Origin: Candidatus Aminicenantota bacterium
Lineage (GTDB): Bacteria; Acidobacteriota; Aminicenantia; JAMOAD01
DNA length: 11,925 nt
Assembly (NCBI GenBank): GCA_027070475.1
Contig: JALXDT010000298.1
Span: 1 to 11,925, forward strand
Direction of reading: 5' to 3'
How positions within the stretch are numbered: the first letter of the stretch is position 1; every line of letters starts with the position of its first letter. The position numbers were made by a program, and so were the translations under genes. Positions 1-7,178 of this stretch are shown piece by piece. The notes beneath the pieces were generated by a model. It searched no databases, had not been told where the DNA came from, and worked only from the letters and a program-made list of their open reading frames with translations.

Positions 1-189
1 GTGAACGAGTATTGCCAGAAAATTCTTTTCATCAGAACCAAGTTTTCTGTTTTTCTCCACCCCTTCTTCCTTTTTAATATTAGCTTTTTTGTCTTTTTTG
101 TTTATATTACCGGGACTTTTTTTACTTTTAATATTCTGTATTCCCTGATCTTTAAAATCATTATTGGATAAAATAAGCTGACTATCCAT
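1..189 (-). CDS. N-terminal fragment, probable flagellar hook-length control protein FliK (truncated by window edge)
   Basis: An open frame starts with ATG at 189-187 and runs 63 codons to the window edge without a stop. A strong ribosome binding site (GGAGG, 8 nt before the ATG) supports the start. The ATG overlaps the last codons of the upstream MotE/FlbB-like gene by 8 bp, so the two are probably translationally coupled. The visible protein is hydrophilic, rich in Lys and Asn (MDSQLILSNNDFKDQG...), with no signal peptide or membrane segment. Nothing in these 63 residues identifies a family. The FliK assignment rests only on position: in Borrelia-type flagellar operons the gene after fliJ and flbB is flbC/fliK. 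FliK N-termini are typically low-complexity and poorly conserved, which fits. The coding frame is secure; the name is tentative. Confidence 0.6.
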   Translation of the reverse strand, partial: MDSQLILSNNDFKDQGIQNIKSKKSPGNINKKDKKANIKKEEGVEKNRKLGSDEKNFLAILVH

Positions 190-763
190 TTTTATTACCT
201 CCTTTCTTCTTAAATTCTTTTATTTTTTCCTGATATCCTGCCTGTTTTGCTAAAAAATCTATTAAATCCAGAAAAGCCTGTTTATGCGCCGTTGATAATC
301 CCTGCAAAATACTTGTTCTAACTCCTTTCTTCATTGTGAGTATACTCAAACCTATCGAGTAAAACATTTTTTTATCAGTATTATAATAATGTATTATACT
401 ATCTATAGCTGCCTGAGGTTCCAATGTTTCAAGAATAGATTTGATCCTTGGATCAACCTTTTTCGCTTTCCGTGCTTCATCAAGCTTTTTCCACTCCTCG
501 TTCAGCTTCTTTCTTTCCTCTTCAAGTTTCCTTGCTTTTTTTTCAATCTCTGCCTGCCACTGTCTTAATGCTTCCTCTTTACTTGCCAATATCTTAGCCA
601 ATCTTGAATAATACTCCCTTTCTTTTTTCAGCTCCTTAATGAATTCATCTAAAGCAACTTTTGCACTCTTTTCAGCATTCTGAGAACCTAAGGGCAGCAT
701 AGAAAATATCAAAAATAAGAAAATTACTACACCAACTAATTCTTTATAAAATTTAATTCTCAT
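182..763 (-). CDS. MotE/FlbB-like membrane-anchored coiled-coil protein (flagellar motor accessory)
   Basis: The 193-residue product has one N-terminal membrane segment (about residues 9-24, GVVIFLFLIF) without a clear cleavage site. A long charged coiled coil follows (about 36-100). A helical region at about 103-175 (DPRIKSILETLEPQAA...) resembles the MgtE-N-type helical repeat of MotE/FlbB proteins, although its usual repeated hydrophobic pattern is weak here. The predicted topology is an anchor in the inner membrane with the rest in the periplasm. MotE is known as a chaperone/partner of the stator protein MotC in some bacteria, and FlbB is a base protein of the spirochaete periplasmic collar. 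The gene sits between fliJ (11-bp overlap) and the probable fliK (8-bp overlap), the flbB position in Borrelia. The start has only a weak AGAG ribosome binding site and probably relies on coupling to fliJ. Its C-terminal Gly-Gly is encoded by the next gene's ribosome binding site. A role in stator or collar assembly is inference. Confidence 0.7.
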   Translation of the reverse strand: MRIKFYKELVGVVIFLFLIFSMLPLGSQNAEKSAKVALDEFIKELKKEREYYSRLAKILASKEEALRQWQAEIEKKARKLEEERKKLNEEWKKLDEARKAKKVDPRIKSILETLEPQAAIDSIIHYYNTDKKMFYSIGLSILTMKKGVRTSILQGLSTAHKQAFLDLIDFLAKQAGYQEKIKEFKKKGGNKNG

Positions 764-1199
764 GATATCTCTTAGAATTTAAAAAAATGTCATCAACTAT
801 TTTCTGTTCCTCCTTATCCAACTCATACAAATACTCTTTCCATTTCTTCTCTCTGTAGTTCTCAAGAACTTTTTTTGACTTTCTTGCTTCAATCCACTCT
901 TTTAATTTCTCTTCTTCAATCTTTTTTTTCTCTTCAACTATTTTTGACTGAATTTTTTCAAGTCTCATTAATTGACCTATATATCTTTGAGTAAGATTAA
1001 AAAACTTCAAATCAATTTCACCCTCCATTAAAGACTCTAATACTTTTCTCCTTTCTCTCTCTTCCCTGTATATTTGTTCCAATCTCTCTTCAGCCTCAAC
1101 TCTCTCCTTTTTTGCTCTTGCCCAATCCTCCTTTTTCTTTTTCTCTATATTTATTCTATATTTCAAAAGAGTTTCCAATGAAAATTTAAACCTCTTCAT
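753..1199 (-). CDS. fliJ: Flagellar export protein FliJ
   Basis: The 148-residue protein is almost entirely charged coiled coil. It opens with the FliJ signature F-x-F-x-L-E-x-L-L-x-Y-R (residues 4-15, FKFSLETLLKYR) and has the usual family length. FliJ is a soluble component of the flagellar type III export apparatus. It forms the central stalk of the FliI ATPase hexamer, much like the gamma subunit of F-type ATPases, and helps deliver substrates to the export gate. The start ATG overlaps the end of fliI by 14 bp. An AAGGAG motif lies about 11 nt upstream, slightly far, so coupling to fliI is likely. Sequence alone would be weak evidence for so simple a protein, but the N-terminal motif and the position directly after fliI make the call firm. 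Confidence 0.9.
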   Translation of the reverse strand: MKRFKFSLETLLKYRINIEKKKKEDWARAKKERVEAEERLEQIYREERERRKVLESLMEGEIDLKFFNLTQRYIGQLMRLEKIQSKIVEEKKKIEEEKLKEWIEARKSKKVLENYREKKWKEYLYELDKEEQKIVDDIFLNSKRYHEN

Positions 1200-2505
1200 T
1201 TTTAAATATCTCCTTTAATCTTTTCAGTGTTTCATCATATTTTGAACTTTCATCAACCCTTTGTTTTAAAAAAGCATTGATTGAATTAATCCTCAAAAGT
1301 GCCTCATCTATAATAGGATTACTCCCTTTAACATAAGCTCCGATATTGATAAGATCCTCAGCATCATTATAAGCCGAAAGAAGCTCTCTCACCTTTCCGG
1401 CATAAGTAAGATGCTCCTCATTTACTATTGAATTCATAACTCTGCTCACGCTTTGTAACACATCAATTGCAGGATAATGGTTTTTATTGGCTAATTTTCT
1501 ATCAAGGACTATATGACCATCCAAGATTGATCTACTAATATCAGCCACTGGCTCTGTTATATCATCTGCCTCAACAAGAACAGTGTAGATACCGGTAATA
1601 CTCCCTTTGTTCTCAAAATTCCCCGCTCTTTCTAAAAGTCTTGGAAGAGCTGAGAAAACAGAGGGAGTATAACCCTTTGTGGAAGGAGGCTCTCCTGTTG
1701 CAAGACCTACTTCTCTTTGTGCATAGGCAAATCTGGTTAAAGAGTCAAGCATAATTAAAACATTATAACCCTTTTCCATAAAGTACTCTGCGATTGCTGT
1801 ACCCGCATAAGCAGCTCTCAATTTTAGCAGAGGGGGTTCATCTGAAGTAGCTACAACTACAACCGATCTTTTGAGGCCTGTACCAAGATCTCTCTCAATG
1901 AACTCTTTTACCTCTCTGCCTCTCTCCCCTACAAGAATTATCACATTTATGTCAGCACTGGTATTTCTTGCTATCATCCCTAATAGAGTACTCTTCCCCA
2001 CTCCTGAACCTGCAAAAATTCCTATTCTTTGCCCCTTTCCTATTGTGGTAAATCCATCTATTGCTCTAACTCCTGTTTCCACCTTCTCAGCTATAATTTC
2101 CCTTCTTAAAGCTTTGGGTGCTCTTCTGTAAATAGGATAATAATCTTCACTGATAATAGTTTCCCTATCATCAATTGGATTACCCAGAGAATCTATAACT
2201 CTTCCCAATAATTTTTCCCCAACCTTAATCTTTGGATACTTTCTTGTTGCAATAACTTTATCACCAACACCTATTCCTGTCATTTCATCAAGAGGCATAG
2301 AAATAATATTGTTTTCTCTAAAACCAACAACTTCCGCTATCAAATTTTTCCCTGATGTTGTCTTTATTTCAAGGAGTTCTCCCACTGAAGAAAGAGGACC
2401 TTCACTCTCCACCATAACACCAGTAACTCTTACAACCTTCCCATAAAATCTGTAGGGGGTGCTTAGTCTTATTCTATCCACTAAAGAGGAACCTTCATTC
2501 ATCAT
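1186..2505 (-). CDS. fliI: Flagellum-specific ATPase FliI
   Basis: The 439-residue product has the full FliI layout: an N-terminal beta-barrel domain (about 1-95), a central nucleotide-binding domain and a C-terminal helical domain (about 365-439). The Walker A motif is at residues 164-173 (FAGSGVGKST, Lys171), the catalytic Glu region is GERGREV at 193-199 (Glu194), and Walker B is at about 249-254 (VLIMLD, Asp254) followed by SLTRFAYAQREVGLATGEPP. It hydrolyses ATP as a hexamer at the cytoplasmic face of the export gate, helping unfold and deliver rod, hook and filament proteins. FliH regulates it and FliJ inserts into it. The first ATG overlaps the fliH stop as ATGA, and a second ATG follows immediately (2502), so the true first Met is ambiguous by one codon. 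All key residues are intact. Confidence 0.98.
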   Translation of the reverse strand: MMNEGSSLVDRIRLSTPYRFYGKVVRVTGVMVESEGPLSSVGELLEIKTTSGKNLIAEVVGFRENNIISMPLDEMTGIGVGDKVIATRKYPKIKVGEKLLGRVIDSLGNPIDDRETIISEDYYPIYRRAPKALRREIIAEKVETGVRAIDGFTTIGKGQRIGIFAGSGVGKSTLLGMIARNTSADINVIILVGERGREVKEFIERDLGTGLKRSVVVVATSDEPPLLKLRAAYAGTAIAEYFMEKGYNVLIMLDSLTRFAYAQREVGLATGEPPSTKGYTPSVFSALPRLLERAGNFENKGSITGIYTVLVEADDITEPVADISRSILDGHIVLDRKLANKNHYPAIDVLQSVSRVMNSIVNEEHLTYAGKVRELLSAYNDAEDLINIGAYVKGSNPIIDEALLRINSINAFLKQRVDESSKYDETLKRLKEIFKNEEV

Positions 2506-3233
2506 TTTTCTTCCAGAATATTTAATACCTCTTCAAGCTTTGTCTCTACTGTGGAATCCACTTCTCCCATATCTGTTTGTATTAAACAGCCACCGCGCGT
2601 AATCCCCGGATCCTCTACAATCTCTATTTCCTTTCCAGAAAGAAGTGAATCGAGTTTTTCTCTATTGCTTGTTAAAAATTTATAATCTTCTGAACTAACC
2701 TTTATTACTATCTTCTTTGAATCAATTATATTTTTCGTTGTCTCCTTGATAACATTTAAAATAAACTCTTCACTGCTTTTTATTTCAGCTGATACTATCT
2801 TTTTCAAAGCTTCTTTAACTATTAATATCATTTCACTCTGAGCTTCTTCATAAACCTTTTCCCGTAAGCTGTTTAGTTTTTCGAGAGTTTCTTTATATCT
2901 TTCTATTAATTCTTTTACTTTTTCATCTCCATCTTTTAAACCTTTATCAAAACCTTCTTTATATCCTTTCTCATACCCTTCATTGTAACCTTTTTCATAC
3001 CCATCCTTATAACCCTCTTCTACTTTTTTCCTTTTCTCTTCTTCTGTTTCAAGATTATTTTCCTTTTTTCCCTCAAATATTTCTTTATCTTTTTCCTTTT
3101 TTTCTTCTTTTTTTCTTTTTTCCTTCTTTAAATTCTCTTCCTTTACGAAATTATCAAAAGAAAATTTCTTTATTTCAAATTTATCTTGCATCTCCTTTTT
3201 TATTACCTTAAACAATATACTCTTCACCACCAC
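2502..3233 (-). CDS. fliH: Flagellar assembly protein FliH (export ATPase regulator)
   Basis: The 243-residue protein has a highly charged Lys/Glu N-terminal region (about 30-72) and eight glycines spaced exactly four residues apart (Gly74 to Gly102). A helical stalk follows, then a C-terminal domain with the family motif G-G-C-L-I-Q-T-x-x-G-E-V-D (about 214-226). FliH is a cytoplasmic dimer that binds FliI, restrains its ATPase activity and links it to the C-ring and export gate; glycine-repeat helices are a known FliH trait. The start is uncertain. Three GTG codons lie in tandem at 3233, 3230 and 3227 behind GGAGGAGG, and the third has the best spacing (5 nt). The next ATG (residue 15) has its AAGGAG touching the ATG, which is too close. 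The gene overlaps fliG by about 20-26 bp and fliI by 4 bp. Confidence 0.93.
   Translation of the reverse strand: MVVKSILFKVIKKEMQDKFEIKKFSFDNFVKEENLKKEKRKKEEKKEKDKEIFEGKKENNLETEEEKRKKVEEGYKDGYEKGYNEGYEKGYKEGFDKGLKDGDEKVKELIERYKETLEKLNSLREKVYEEAQSEMILIVKEALKKIVSAEIKSSEEFILNVIKETTKNIIDSKKIVIKVSSEDYKFLTSNREKLDSLLSGKEIEIVEDPGITRGGCLIQTDMGEVDSTVETKLEEVLNILEEK
2928..3014 (-). repeat. Eight-unit G-aromatic-x-x tetrapeptide repeat inside fliH
   Basis: Codons 74-102 of fliH encode Gly at every fourth residue: positions 74, 78, 82, 86, 90, 94, 98 and 102. The next residue is Tyr in the first five units, then Phe, Leu and Asp. The two remaining positions are nearly all Lys, Glu, Asp or Asn. The underlying 12-bp units are visibly repetitive in DNA (recurring GGATAT/GGGTAT-like codon pairs). 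GxxxG repeats in FliH are known and are thought to pack helices in the dimer; this run is long and very regular. Confidence 0.9.
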
Positions 3234-4227
3234 CTCCTCCTATTGCAATCACACCTTCCTCTTCAAGTTCTCTGACGACTTCAACAATTTCATGCTGAGC
3301 CTTTTCCACATCTTTAACTCTAATTGGTCCCATATATTCCATCTCCTCTTTAAGCATTTCAACAGCCCTCTGAGACATATTCCTGAAGAATTTTTCCTTA
3401 AGCTCATCTGATGCCCCTTTAAGAGCAATAGCAAGACTCTTTTTATCCACCCTTTTCAATATTTCTGCTACACCGTGATCATCTATCATAAGAATATCTT
3501 CAAAAACAAACATCATATCTCTAACCTGAACAGCAAGCTCTGGGTTTTTGACCTCTATTTGCTCTAATATTTGTTTTGCAACTCTTCTTTCCATTCTGTT
3601 GAGAAGGTCAGCAACAGCTTTAACTCCTCCATATTCTTCAAGCTTATATGAACCAAGTGATTGCAATCTCTGGTCAAGAACAGATGAAATTTTTTTTACA
3701 ATATCCGGAGAAATTTCCTCTAAGTTTGCCATTCTTATTGTAATTTCAGGCCTAATATCTTCTGGTAAAGATTCAAGTAATTCTGCTGCTCTGGAAGCTG
3801 ACAAGTGAGCTAAAATAAGAGCAATTGTCTGGGGATGTTCGTTTTGTATGAATTTTGATATTTGCTGAGGATTTACCTTTTCAAGGGATGCAAAACCTAC
3901 GGATTTTTCAAGAAGTTTAACCAATCTATCTATGATTTTTCTTGCCTGTTCAGGACCCAATGCTTTTATCAAAACACTTTTGGCATACTCTATCCCACCT
4001 ATTGCTATATACTGTTTTGCTATCGCCATATTATAAAATTCTTCCATAATTCTTTCAGAGACCTCAGCTGGAATAGGGCCCAATAAAGTTATCTCTCTAC
4101 TTATATCAGCAATTTCTTCCTCATCAAGTCGACTAAAAACTTTAGAGGTTATTTCATCGCCCAAAATTACCATTAAAATAGCTATTTTCTGAAGATTAGT
4201 TAAATTCTCATACTTCAGTTTCCCCAT
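3208..4227 (-). CDS. fliG: Flagellar motor switch protein FliG
   Basis: The 339-residue length is normal for FliG. Family landmarks are in order: an N-terminal FliF-binding domain (about 1-105, starting NLQKIAILMVILG), the EHPQTIA motif of the middle domain (130-136), the YGGV...LLN helix (199-210), the MFVFEDI hinge (239-245) and the C-terminal torque domain. The last has the charged helix DELKEKFFRNMS (274-285) and the segment GPIRVKDVE (300-308). FliG sits on the cytoplasmic face of the MS ring, where its charged helix interacts with the stator to produce torque and to switch rotation with FliM/FliN. The start ATG shares one base with the fliF stop (TAATG), and GGAGG lies a few bases upstream. 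The five-Gly C-terminal tail coincides with the ribosome binding site of fliH. Confidence 0.98.
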   Translation of the reverse strand: MGKLKYENLTNLQKIAILMVILGDEITSKVFSRLDEEEIADISREITLLGPIPAEVSERIMEEFYNMAIAKQYIAIGGIEYAKSVLIKALGPEQARKIIDRLVKLLEKSVGFASLEKVNPQQISKFIQNEHPQTIALILAHLSASRAAELLESLPEDIRPEITIRMANLEEISPDIVKKISSVLDQRLQSLGSYKLEEYGGVKAVADLLNRMERRVAKQILEQIEVKNPELAVQVRDMMFVFEDILMIDDHGVAEILKRVDKKSLAIALKGASDELKEKFFRNMSQRAVEMLKEEMEYMGPIRVKDVEKAQHEIVEVVRELEEEGVIAIGGGGGEEYIV

Positions 4228-5861
4228 TATTCCTCCAGAAGCATACTTCTAATTATGGCAACAAGATCATCAGTATTTTCAGTGGCAAATTTCTGTAGCT
4301 TTTCTCTTATTATTTCAATCTTTTTTGCCTCTTTAGGAGGCTTATATTGACTTTCAATTTCCTTTTCGAGCTGTTTTCTCTCTTCGGCTGCATCTAATTG
4401 AGGAGGAGCCTCTTCCTCTATCTCCCCTACAGCAATGCCTCCAGCAGGAAGCGGAGATTTTTGTTTTTCAACCTCAGCGGTTACCTTCTTAACCATTGGT
4501 TTTAATACAAAGAAAATAAGGATAAGTGCCAAAAGCAATATTATTCCATATTTCATAGCTGTAGCTATTAATTTCTTCTTTTCCTGCGTTTTCATATATT
4601 TTTCAGATTCTATCTTATATGTTTCATCAAAAGAAAGATTTGCAACCTCAAGGGTATCGCCTCTATCTTTATTTATTCCCACCGCAGCAGCTACAAGTTT
4701 TTTTATCTTATCAAGTTCTTGTGGAGTTCTTGGAACTTTCTTTTCTACAACCTCCTTTCCTTTCTTTTCCAGTTTAACAGCATCATCAACTATAACAGAA
4801 ACCGATAGTTTTTTTATCTCACCTGAGGGGAAAACTGTTTTTAAAACAGTTTTATTTATTTCATAATTTTTAACATCTTTTTTGATTTCTTTTGTTTTTA
4901 CAATTCCACTACTTGTTTGAGTGGTATTACCGGCAACATTTGAGCCTACCCCAGGAGTACCGCCCTGAACACCTTCAGTGGATTTTTGAGTTTCAGTTTT
5001 CTCACTCCTTTCCACCTGCCCATTGGGATCATATATTTCATCCACCTTTTCTTTTTTAGTAAAATCAAGGTCAGCCACGACACTTGCTCTAACCTTTCCT
5101 ATCCCCACTATTGGTTCGAGCAGAGCCACTATCTTTTTCTCCATTTCTCTGCTAACCTTTTCCTTTATCTCAATTTGTCTGGAATTTAGTTTTACATCTG
5201 GATTCGAAGAATCCGATGAAGCAAGAAGTCTGCCGTAAACATCCACTATAGTCACATTTTCAGGTGTAAGCCCTTCGACGGCTGAAGAAACAAGATGAAC
5301 AATTGCCCCTATAACTGACTTTGAAAGAACTGTTCCGGGATACACATTTAAAATAATTGAAGCTTTGGCTGGTTCTCTCTCTTCAAGAAAAACGGATTTT
5401 TTCGGAAGAACAAGATGAACCTTAGCAGATTTAACCTCTCTAATGGAAGAAATTGTCCTGCTTAATTCCCCTTCAAGAGCTCTCAGGTAGTTTATCTTTT
5501 CCATAAATTCAGTCATTCCAAGTTTGGATTTATCAAACACCTCGAATCCTACCCCTCCTCCCTTGGGTAAACCCATCGCAGCAAGATTAATTCTCAACTC
5601 ATTAACTTTATCTTCAGGAACCTTTATTACATTACCACTTAACCTGTACTTAACCTTCATATCCTTAAGTTTTTGCATTATAAGTGAAGCATCTTCATCA
5701 TTTAAATTGGAAAAAAGAACAGCATATTGAGGAGTATTTGCCCACATAATTAAACCGATCAACCCGGCAAAAACAATCAAAATAACTGAAACAAAAAATA
5801 TCTTTTGTGAGGTCGAAAGATTTTTAAAAATATCCCTTATTTGAGTTAATATGTTTGGCAT
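4227..5861 (-). CDS. fliF: Flagellar MS-ring protein FliF
   Basis: The 544-residue product has the FliF topology: transmembrane helix 1 at about 21-40, a large periplasmic region, and transmembrane helix 2 at about 432-454 followed by a cytoplasmic tail. The periplasmic part includes the PrgK/YscJ-like ring-building motifs, with NTPQYAVLFSNL just after helix 1 and REVKSAKVHLVLPKKSVF at 141-158. A Gly/Thr/Gln-rich low-complexity insert lies at about 285-325. The C-terminal segment (about 515-544, ending TDDLVAIIRSMLLEE) matches the acidic FliG-binding helix. FliF assembles into the MS ring, the first-built platform of the basal body, which houses the export gate. The gene begins 6 bp after fliE and overlaps fliG by 1 bp. 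No part is missing. Confidence 0.97.
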   Translation of the reverse strand: MPNILTQIRDIFKNLSTSQKIFFVSVILIVFAGLIGLIMWANTPQYAVLFSNLNDEDASLIMQKLKDMKVKYRLSGNVIKVPEDKVNELRINLAAMGLPKGGGVGFEVFDKSKLGMTEFMEKINYLRALEGELSRTISSIREVKSAKVHLVLPKKSVFLEEREPAKASIILNVYPGTVLSKSVIGAIVHLVSSAVEGLTPENVTIVDVYGRLLASSDSSNPDVKLNSRQIEIKEKVSREMEKKIVALLEPIVGIGKVRASVVADLDFTKKEKVDEIYDPNGQVERSEKTETQKSTEGVQGGTPGVGSNVAGNTTQTSSGIVKTKEIKKDVKNYEINKTVLKTVFPSGEIKKLSVSVIVDDAVKLEKKGKEVVEKKVPRTPQELDKIKKLVAAAVGINKDRGDTLEVANLSFDETYKIESEKYMKTQEKKKLIATAMKYGIILLLALILIFFVLKPMVKKVTAEVEKQKSPLPAGGIAVGEIEEEAPPQLDAAEERKQLEKEIESQYKPPKEAKKIEIIREKLQKFATENTDDLVAIIRSMLLEE

Positions 5862-5867
5862 TTTTTA

Positions 5868-6185
5868 TCACACCCTTGTTCTCATTAATTCTTGATATGC
5901 ATCCATAAGTTTATTCTTTATTTCCATCATTAATTGAAATGATAGATCAGCTTTTTCAACAGCAATCAATGTTTTGTGAATATTTTTCTCCTCTCCTGTG
6001 ACAACTTTTTTTATCTCCTCATCAGCTTTTTGCTCAACTTTTGAAACCTCATCTATTGCATCCTTCAAAATCTCAGCAAACTTCCCGCCCTCTTCTTTTC
6101 CGGTTTTGTTAGCTTTATCAATGGAAATTCCTTTTTCTATCTGTTGAATTATCTTTGAATAATCTGTAATCTTTGGATCAGACAT
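5868..6185 (-). CDS. fliE: Flagellar hook-basal body complex protein FliE
   Basis: The 105-residue protein has the normal FliE length and lacks a signal peptide, as expected for a type III export substrate. The C-terminal half carries the family pattern: KTLIAVEKADLSFQLMMEIKN (about 71-91) and the conserved ending DAYQELMRTRV, close to the common AYQEIMRMQV. FliE joins the MS ring (FliF) to the proximal rod (FlgB) and also helps open the export gate. A GGAGG ribosome binding site lies just before the ATG, within the last codons of flgC. The gene starts 2 bp after flgC and ends 6 bp before fliF, in the usual flgB-flgC-fliE block. Confidence 0.96.
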   Translation of the reverse strand: MSDPKITDYSKIIQQIEKGISIDKANKTGKEEGGKFAEILKDAIDEVSKVEQKADEEIKKVVTGEEKNIHKTLIAVEKADLSFQLMMEIKNKLMDAYQELMRTRV

Positions 6186-6187
6186 TA

Positions 6188-6634
6188 TTACCTCCCTATA
6201 TCAAAGGCTTTAGATATCATATTTTTTAAAGACTGAATTACAGTGACATTTGCTCCATAGCTCCTTGAAGCATTCATTAAATTTACCATTTCTGTTACCA
6301 CATTTACATTGGGATAAGAAACATAACCATTCTGATCTGCATCCGGATGTTGAGGATCATACTTTTTTATAAAAGGTGAAGGGTCTGTAATAATTTCTTT
6401 TACTTCAACACCTTCGGCAACCTCATCAGAAACAGCAGAATTCAGAATATCATTAAAATTATCCTCCCCTATTTTAGTTGATTCAAAAATTACATCCTTT
6501 CTTCTATAAGGTCCCCCTTCAGGAGTTCTTGTTGAATTTACATTTGCTATATTAGTAGAAATAATCTGAATTCTCTTTAATTCTGCTGAAAGGCCGGATG
6601 CTGCTATATCAAAAATAGTAAAATGACCTCCCAT
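6188..6634 (-). CDS. flgC: Flagellar proximal rod protein FlgC
   Basis: The 148-residue protein matches FlgC in length and in both terminal helices. The N-terminal rod signature reads FDIAASGLSAE...STNIANVNSTRTPEGGPYRRK (about 8-45). The C-terminal coiled-coil segment reads VTEMVNLMNASRSYGANVTV (about 112-131). The Y-D-P-x-H-P-D-A-D-x-x-G-Y-V motif at about 91-104 is typical of FlgC. It forms part of the proximal rod that crosses the periplasm, is exported by the flagellar type III system, and has no Sec signal. A GGAGG ribosome binding site overlaps the flgB stop, 2 bp separates the genes, and coupled translation is likely. Confidence 0.97.
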   Translation of the reverse strand: MGGHFTIFDIAASGLSAELKRIQIISTNIANVNSTRTPEGGPYRRKDVIFESTKIGEDNFNDILNSAVSDEVAEGVEVKEIITDPSPFIKKYDPQHPDADQNGYVSYPNVNVVTEMVNLMNASRSYGANVTVIQSLKNMISKAFDIGR

Positions 6635-6636
6635 CT

Positions 6637-7047
6637 TTACCTCCTACCTGATGTTATAGCAGTTCTGATATCTTTTAACTTTTTAGTTATCAATTGTATT
6701 CCAAGATTATAAGATATATTATTTTCTGTGAGTTTAACCATCTCCTTTTCCAGATTAACATTATTTCCATCAGGTCTTGCTGGAGCGGAAGAAATTTCCA
6801 CTTTGGTTGAAAGATTTTCCAGAGAATTTGAATCCGTAAAATGTCTCGGATCCGTTGCCTTTAAAGAAACATTATCTTCTCCATCTCCAAGAGCCTTTTT
6901 AAAAGCCTCTTCAAAATTAAGCTCTTTGGCCTTATAGTTCGGAGTATTTGCATTTGCAATATTTGAAGCAATCACACTTTGTTTTTTCAGACTTTCATCT
7001 AAGAATTTTTCCAGAATAGTTAAATCTACACTCTCTATTAAACTCAT
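6637..7047 (-). CDS. flgB: Flagellar proximal rod protein FlgB; first gene of the flagellar operon in this window
   Basis: The 136-residue protein carries the rod-protein signature ASNIANANTPNYKAKELNF (about 27-45). Its C-terminal helix (KEMVKLTENNISYNLGIQLI, about 100-119) is typical of FlgB. It is exported through the flagellar type III system and forms the most cell-proximal rod segment. The ATG has GAGG 7 nt upstream. Upstream lies a 131-bp gap with two candidate sigma70-type promoters, so the operon probably starts here, although read-through from the barrel gene is not excluded because I see no terminator. The terminal Arg-Arg is encoded by AGGAGG, which also serves as the flgC ribosome binding site. 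Confidence 0.97.
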   Translation of the reverse strand: MSLIESVDLTILEKFLDESLKKQSVIASNIANANTPNYKAKELNFEEAFKKALGDGEDNVSLKATDPRHFTDSNSLENLSTKVEISSAPARPDGNNVNLEKEMVKLTENNISYNLGIQLITKKLKDIRTAITSGRR

Positions 7048-7060
7048 TTTCCAACCTCAC

Positions 7061-7089
7061 ATTATAATATTCACATAAAAAACTATCAA
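7061..7089 (-). promoter_or_regulatory. Candidate sigma70-type promoter close to flgB
   Basis: On the minus strand TTGATA (7089-7084) is followed after exactly 17 bp by TATAAT (7066-7061), a perfect -10 and a 5/6 -35. The predicted transcript would begin near 7054, only about 7 nt before the flgB ATG. It would therefore lack the GAGG ribosome binding site at 7058-7055. That conflict leaves it either a leaderless-type start or a chance match in AT-rich DNA. Confidence 0.4.
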
Positions 7090-7107
7090 AAATTATGCCA
7101 CATTAAT

Positions 7108-7136
7108 AATATGGTAAAAAATGATAATTTTGCCAA
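7108..7136 (-). promoter_or_regulatory. Candidate sigma70-type promoter upstream of flgB (longer leader)
   Basis: On the minus strand TTGGCA (7136-7131, 5/6 match to the -35) is followed after 17 bp by CATATT (7113-7108, 4/6 match to the -10). The predicted start near 7101 gives a leader of about 54 nt that retains the flgB ribosome binding site. It therefore suits flgB better than the closer promoter, despite a poorer -10. No convincing sigma28 or sigma54 site is present. Confidence 0.35.
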
Positions 7137-7178
7137 GAGGTGTCTGATTTTTGACTTTTTTTTAAAAAGATGACTTTT

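Noticed and set aside
1871..2131. Open plus-strand frame opposite fliI
   Set aside because: It is antisense to the conserved FliI ATPase core, has no ribosome site and no recognisable protein family; it follows from codon bias on the other strand. The same reasoning removes the plus-strand frames opposite fliG, fliF, flgB and the barrel gene.
7084..7101. Sigma54-like sequence TGGCATAATTTTTGAT upstream of flgB (minus strand)
   Set aside because: The GG is present, but the position ten bases later is GA instead of the required GC, and the TTGC element is missing.
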